DNA of 49,341 nucleotides from Magnetococcales bacterium. GTDB lineage: Bacteria; Pseudomonadota; Magnetococcia; Magnetococcales; DC0425bin3. The notes under the pieces were generated by a model. That model was not told the DNA's origin. It saw only the letters and a list, made by a program, of their open reading frames with translations, and searched no databases. The stretch spans positions 1-49,341 of the forward strand of contig JADGCO010000024.1 in assembly GCA_015228935.1 (NCBI GenBank), given 5' to 3'. The position numbers and the translations under genes were made by a program. Shown piece by piece: positions 47,277-49,341 of this stretch. The first letter of the stretch is position 1. Each line of letters begins with the position of its first letter.

Positions 47277-47829
47277 GGATTGGGTTCCTCCTGCGACAAT
47301 ATTCAGTTTTCTGAACACGTTTGATTTCTGAAGGGTTTGTCCGATTGTGGGCAGGTTGATGTCCTGTCATGAGAGGCACGTCGTCGGTGAGTCGAGGAAA
47401 GATTGACCTCAAGCCGGCGAACCAGATGGATCCGCATGCATTTCATGCAGGCATCTGGAGAGGATGACTCCCATCGCCCGCCGGACTTGCAAGGATTGCG
47501 CCTGGGACCCGACTGTTTCCCCACATGGTACATCTTCAAGGATGCAAACGAAATGGACGCTTTTCCAGCCAGGGGTGTCTTGGTATGCATATTTTTGACG
47601 CAAGTCAAAAATCAGACAGTTTTATAGGCATGTTTTGAACTGGAATTGTGATCATGCCGATTCGGGGTGGCACGGATGCGTGGGGATCAAGAGTTTGGCA
47701 TTTAACTTGCAACAATATTGCAAAATTTTGACGGCAGCAACAAGCACACGGCAGTTACCGCCAGGGATGCCAAGCTTGACCAAGCCAGTCGCCTTTTTGT
47801 ACCCATGCCCGGATTCAGGAGTTGAAAAA
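47277..47829. other. Divergent intergenic region of chemoreceptor and ankyrin genes
   Basis: No supported gene is present in these 553 bases. A 74-codon plus-strand frame at 47403-47627 has composition and start unlike a real gene. The region holds an FNR/FixK-type box at 47595-47608, and TTGCAA-N5-TTGCAA at 47707-47723. Confidence 0.6.
47595..47608. promoter_or_regulatory. FNR/FixK-type binding site
   Basis: TTGAC-GCAA-GTCAA is a perfect match to the TTGAY-N4-RTCAA consensus of the FNR/FixK/Anr family of oxygen-responsive regulators. It is extended to 8-bp arms (TTTTTGAC/GTCAAAAA, 47592-47611). It lies about 320 bases from the chemoreceptor start and about 220 from the ankyrin-protein start; which promoter it serves is unclear. 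Confidence 0.6.
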
Positions 47830-48675
47830 ATGGCCACAATTTTGACACACAGCAGCGATAAACACCAACATCACCATGACCATCTGGTCGATTTCCTGGA
47901 GGTGGCTTTTGCCTTTCTCCTGGCTGTTGCCATGGCTGTCGCCATTGTGCCGCTCCTGTTCATGAATCGTTCCAGTGTCGATAAACAGGCCGACCTCAAT
48001 ACCCATCTGTTGCCGGCAGCGGTCATGGAAGGGGATGTGGGCAGGGTCAATCATTTGTTGGCCAAGGGCAAAGGATTCAATGATCTCGGGTTTGGCAACA
48101 TGTCCGCCCTGATGTGGGCCGCCACCGAAGGCAATCTGGAAATTCTCGACAAATTGCTGGCGTCGGGCGTTGATGTCAATGTTGCCAACTCCTGGGGACA
48201 AACCGCTATTTCTCTCGCCTCCCAGTGGGAAAATCCGACGGTCGTCAGGCAACTGCTCGTCAACAAGGCAGACCCGGATAATGCCTCGCGCCATGGTCAG
48301 ACGCCCCTCATGGGAGCTGCACGATATGGTCAGGTGGCCGCCATTCAGACCCTGCTTGGTGCTGGTGCCCGGGTCAATCTCCAGGATCAGCAAGGCAACT
48401 CGGCACTCATGTATGCCGTCCAAAGGGGTTCACTCGCTTCCATCACCATGTTGCTGAAGCATGGTGCGGATGCCAACCTGCAAAACAAGGCCGGTTATTC
48501 CCCCCTCATGTGGGCAGCGGAACGGGGCAATGTGTCGGTGGTGCAACTGCTTCTGGCATCAGGTGCCGATCCAACCTTGAAACACAAAGATGAATCCACG
48601 GCCCGCATCATGGCCCAGGAAAAAGGTCACAGAGGTGTTGTCCAACTTCTCTTGCAGGCCGAACTGGCCCACTGA
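47830..48675 (+). CDS. Membrane-anchored ankyrin-repeat protein
   Basis: This 281-aa protein has a His-rich N-terminus (KHQHHHDHL), one membrane helix (about 22-45) and six to seven ankyrin repeats (about 60-275), with typical turns GNMSALMWAATEGNLEIL, HGQTPLMGAARYGQVAAI, QGNSALMYAVQRGSLASI and AGYSPLMWAAERGNVSVV. Ankyrin repeats bind partner proteins. The N-terminal anchor would place the repeats on one face of the inner membrane. ATG 47830 has AGGAG eight bases upstream. It ends before a strong terminator. Confidence 0.9.
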   Translation: MATILTHSSDKHQHHHDHLVDFLEVAFAFLLAVAMAVAIVPLLFMNRSSVDKQADLNTHLLPAAVMEGDVGRVNHLLAKGKGFNDLGFGNMSALMWAATEGNLEILDKLLASGVDVNVANSWGQTAISLASQWENPTVVRQLLVNKADPDNASRHGQTPLMGAARYGQVAAIQTLLGAGARVNLQDQQGNSALMYAVQRGSLASITMLLKHGADANLQNKAGYSPLMWAAERGNVSVVQLLLASGADPTLKHKDESTARIMAQEKGHRGVVQLLLQAELAH

Positions 48676-48744
48676 AACCTGCCTGAACATCTGTCCCGAA
48701 ATAAACAGCTTCTGCGTGTGGTAGCTCCTCCTGAACCCAACTCG

Positions 48745-48776
48745 ACCGTCAGATTGATATCTGACGGTTTTTTTTT
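48745..48776 (+). terminator. Rho-independent terminator
   Basis: The stem ACCGTCAGAT / ATCTGACGGT (48745-48754 and 48759-48768) with a TGAT loop is followed by nine T. It is a perfect 10-bp hairpin plus T-tract, about 70 bases after the ankyrin-protein stop. Confidence 0.93.
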
Positions 48777-48894
48777 GACACCGCCGTCAACGCATGATGC
48801 AGAGATTCGCTCGATGAAATTCCGTGTTCTGCTTGTCGTGCTGTATTTCTCCAGGCCCCGGACGAGGTGGTATTGCGTTGGATAACAGAAAACC

Positions 48895-49341
48895 ATGCCG
48901 GATATCACGACCCCGCCACGGGAAGTGGCATTCAGAAAATTCCTTGGCAATGAACGGGTCGATCTTCTGGCCCAGGGTGCCCGACAGGCTGCCGAAGGAA
49001 GTCATGTTTCCACGGCCATGCTTTCCATTGTGGACCTGGCAACCTTGCGCAACTACACCGGTCTTACCCAGGTCGAAGGGGGCGAGCGGAACCATCAACT
49101 CATGAACGCCGCGTTGCGGATTGGCGACCGTGAAGAGTTGAAGCGTTTGGCCCCCATGATCACGACCCTTGAAGCGGCTTTGGCCAAACTGCCCAATTAT
49201 GAAGGGGATGTGGTGCGGGCTACGGACTTGCCGGAAGACGTGGCGAAGGGCATTGTGCCGGGAGGCGTCTTCAGTGATGCCGGGTTCATGAGTACGGCCA
49301 TTGGCGAGACAAAATTCAAAGGGAAATACATGTTTTTCATC
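48895..49341 (+). CDS. Mono-ADP-ribosyltransferase-like protein, 3' cut by window edge
   Basis: A frame starting at ATG 48895 runs off the right edge after 149 codons; a stop (TAA, 48883-48885) lies just upstream in frame. The segment LRNYTG, then an Asn/Leu-rich NHQLMNAALR, then GDVVRATDLP with Arg108, then GGVFSDAGFMSTA, follows the R-S-E class of ADP-ribosyltransferases (ADPrib_exo_Tox/VIP2-C3 fold). FMSTA corresponds to the STS motif; the final ExE glutamate lies beyond the window. Such enzymes transfer ADP-ribose from NAD to proteins or RNA and serve as toxins, phage defences or regulators. No signal peptide and only a weak ribosome-binding site are seen. Fold assignment is fairly strong; target unknown. 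Confidence 0.72.
   Translation, partial: MPDITTPPREVAFRKFLGNERVDLLAQGARQAAEGSHVSTAMLSIVDLATLRNYTGLTQVEGGERNHQLMNAALRIGDREELKRLAPMITTLEAALAKLPNYEGDVVRATDLPEDVAKGIVPGGVFSDAGFMSTAIGETKFKGKYMFFI

Noticed and set aside
47403-47627. 74-codon plus-strand frame in the chemoreceptor/ankyrin intergenic region
   Set aside because: It has no ribosome-binding site and no motif, and it overlaps the likely regulatory box.

Overview
The window looks like a chromosomal segment of a motile, signalling-rich Gram-negative bacterium of the Pseudomonadota. Support comes from the E. coli-like Aas, ApaH and CusCBA homologues, a TolC-type outer-membrane protein, a hemerythrin-bearing chemoreceptor, three large sensor histidine kinases and a class III cyclase fused to a STAND-type ATPase and TPRs. 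This mixture, with many toxin-antitoxin (TA) modules, would fit a microaerophilic magnetococcus-like or deep alpha-/gammaproteobacterial lineage. That placement is inference only: no rRNA, tRNA or marker protein is present.

Left arm (1-8353). A tight four-gene minus-strand operon runs from 7170 to 235. In transcription order it encodes an HTH protein with a P-loop ATPase, an AAA_35-type ATPase fused to an L-asparaginase domain, a second long L-asparaginase, and a YbaK-type aminoacyl-tRNA deacylase domain fused to an Asp/Glu-racemase domain. A D-amino-acid/branched-chain-type transaminase is divergent from it. The whole set points at asparagine/aspartate and D-amino-acid chemistry under ATPase control. 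I consider it the best candidate for an undescribed system here.

Central housekeeping and signalling (8451-29016). This part holds the Zn-ribbon/cyclase/ATPase/TPR protein, a PIN toxin module flanked by direct repeats, a DUF2442 protein, a bPH-like membrane protein, a VOC protein, an Aas acyltransferase/acyl-ACP ligase overlapping a CgeB-like glycosyltransferase, and a ferritin-like protein. Two overlapping hybrid kinases follow, then a CBS-pair protein, CYTH and ApaH phosphatases, and a CHASE-GAF histidine kinase.

Metal island (29450-44298). A brnTA module precedes two heavy-metal RND systems. The first is a fused adaptor plus a CzcA-like pump. The second is a TolC-like protein, CusB and a CusA whose copper-binding Met triad is conserved at E. 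coli spacing. Small secreted proteins accompany them. The cluster is followed by parDE, vapBC, a second vapB with a truncated vapC, and a chimeric scar of older TA genes. A DUF411 copper-associated protein lies beyond the TA array. A perfect-stem REP-like palindrome is embedded in the TolC-like reading frame.

Right end (44403-49341). This end has a Cache-HAMP-MCP-CZB-like-hemerythrin chemoreceptor, an intergenic region with an FNR/FixK-type box, a membrane-anchored ankyrin-repeat protein with a clear intrinsic terminator, and the start of a mono-ADP-ribosyltransferase-like protein cut by the window edge.
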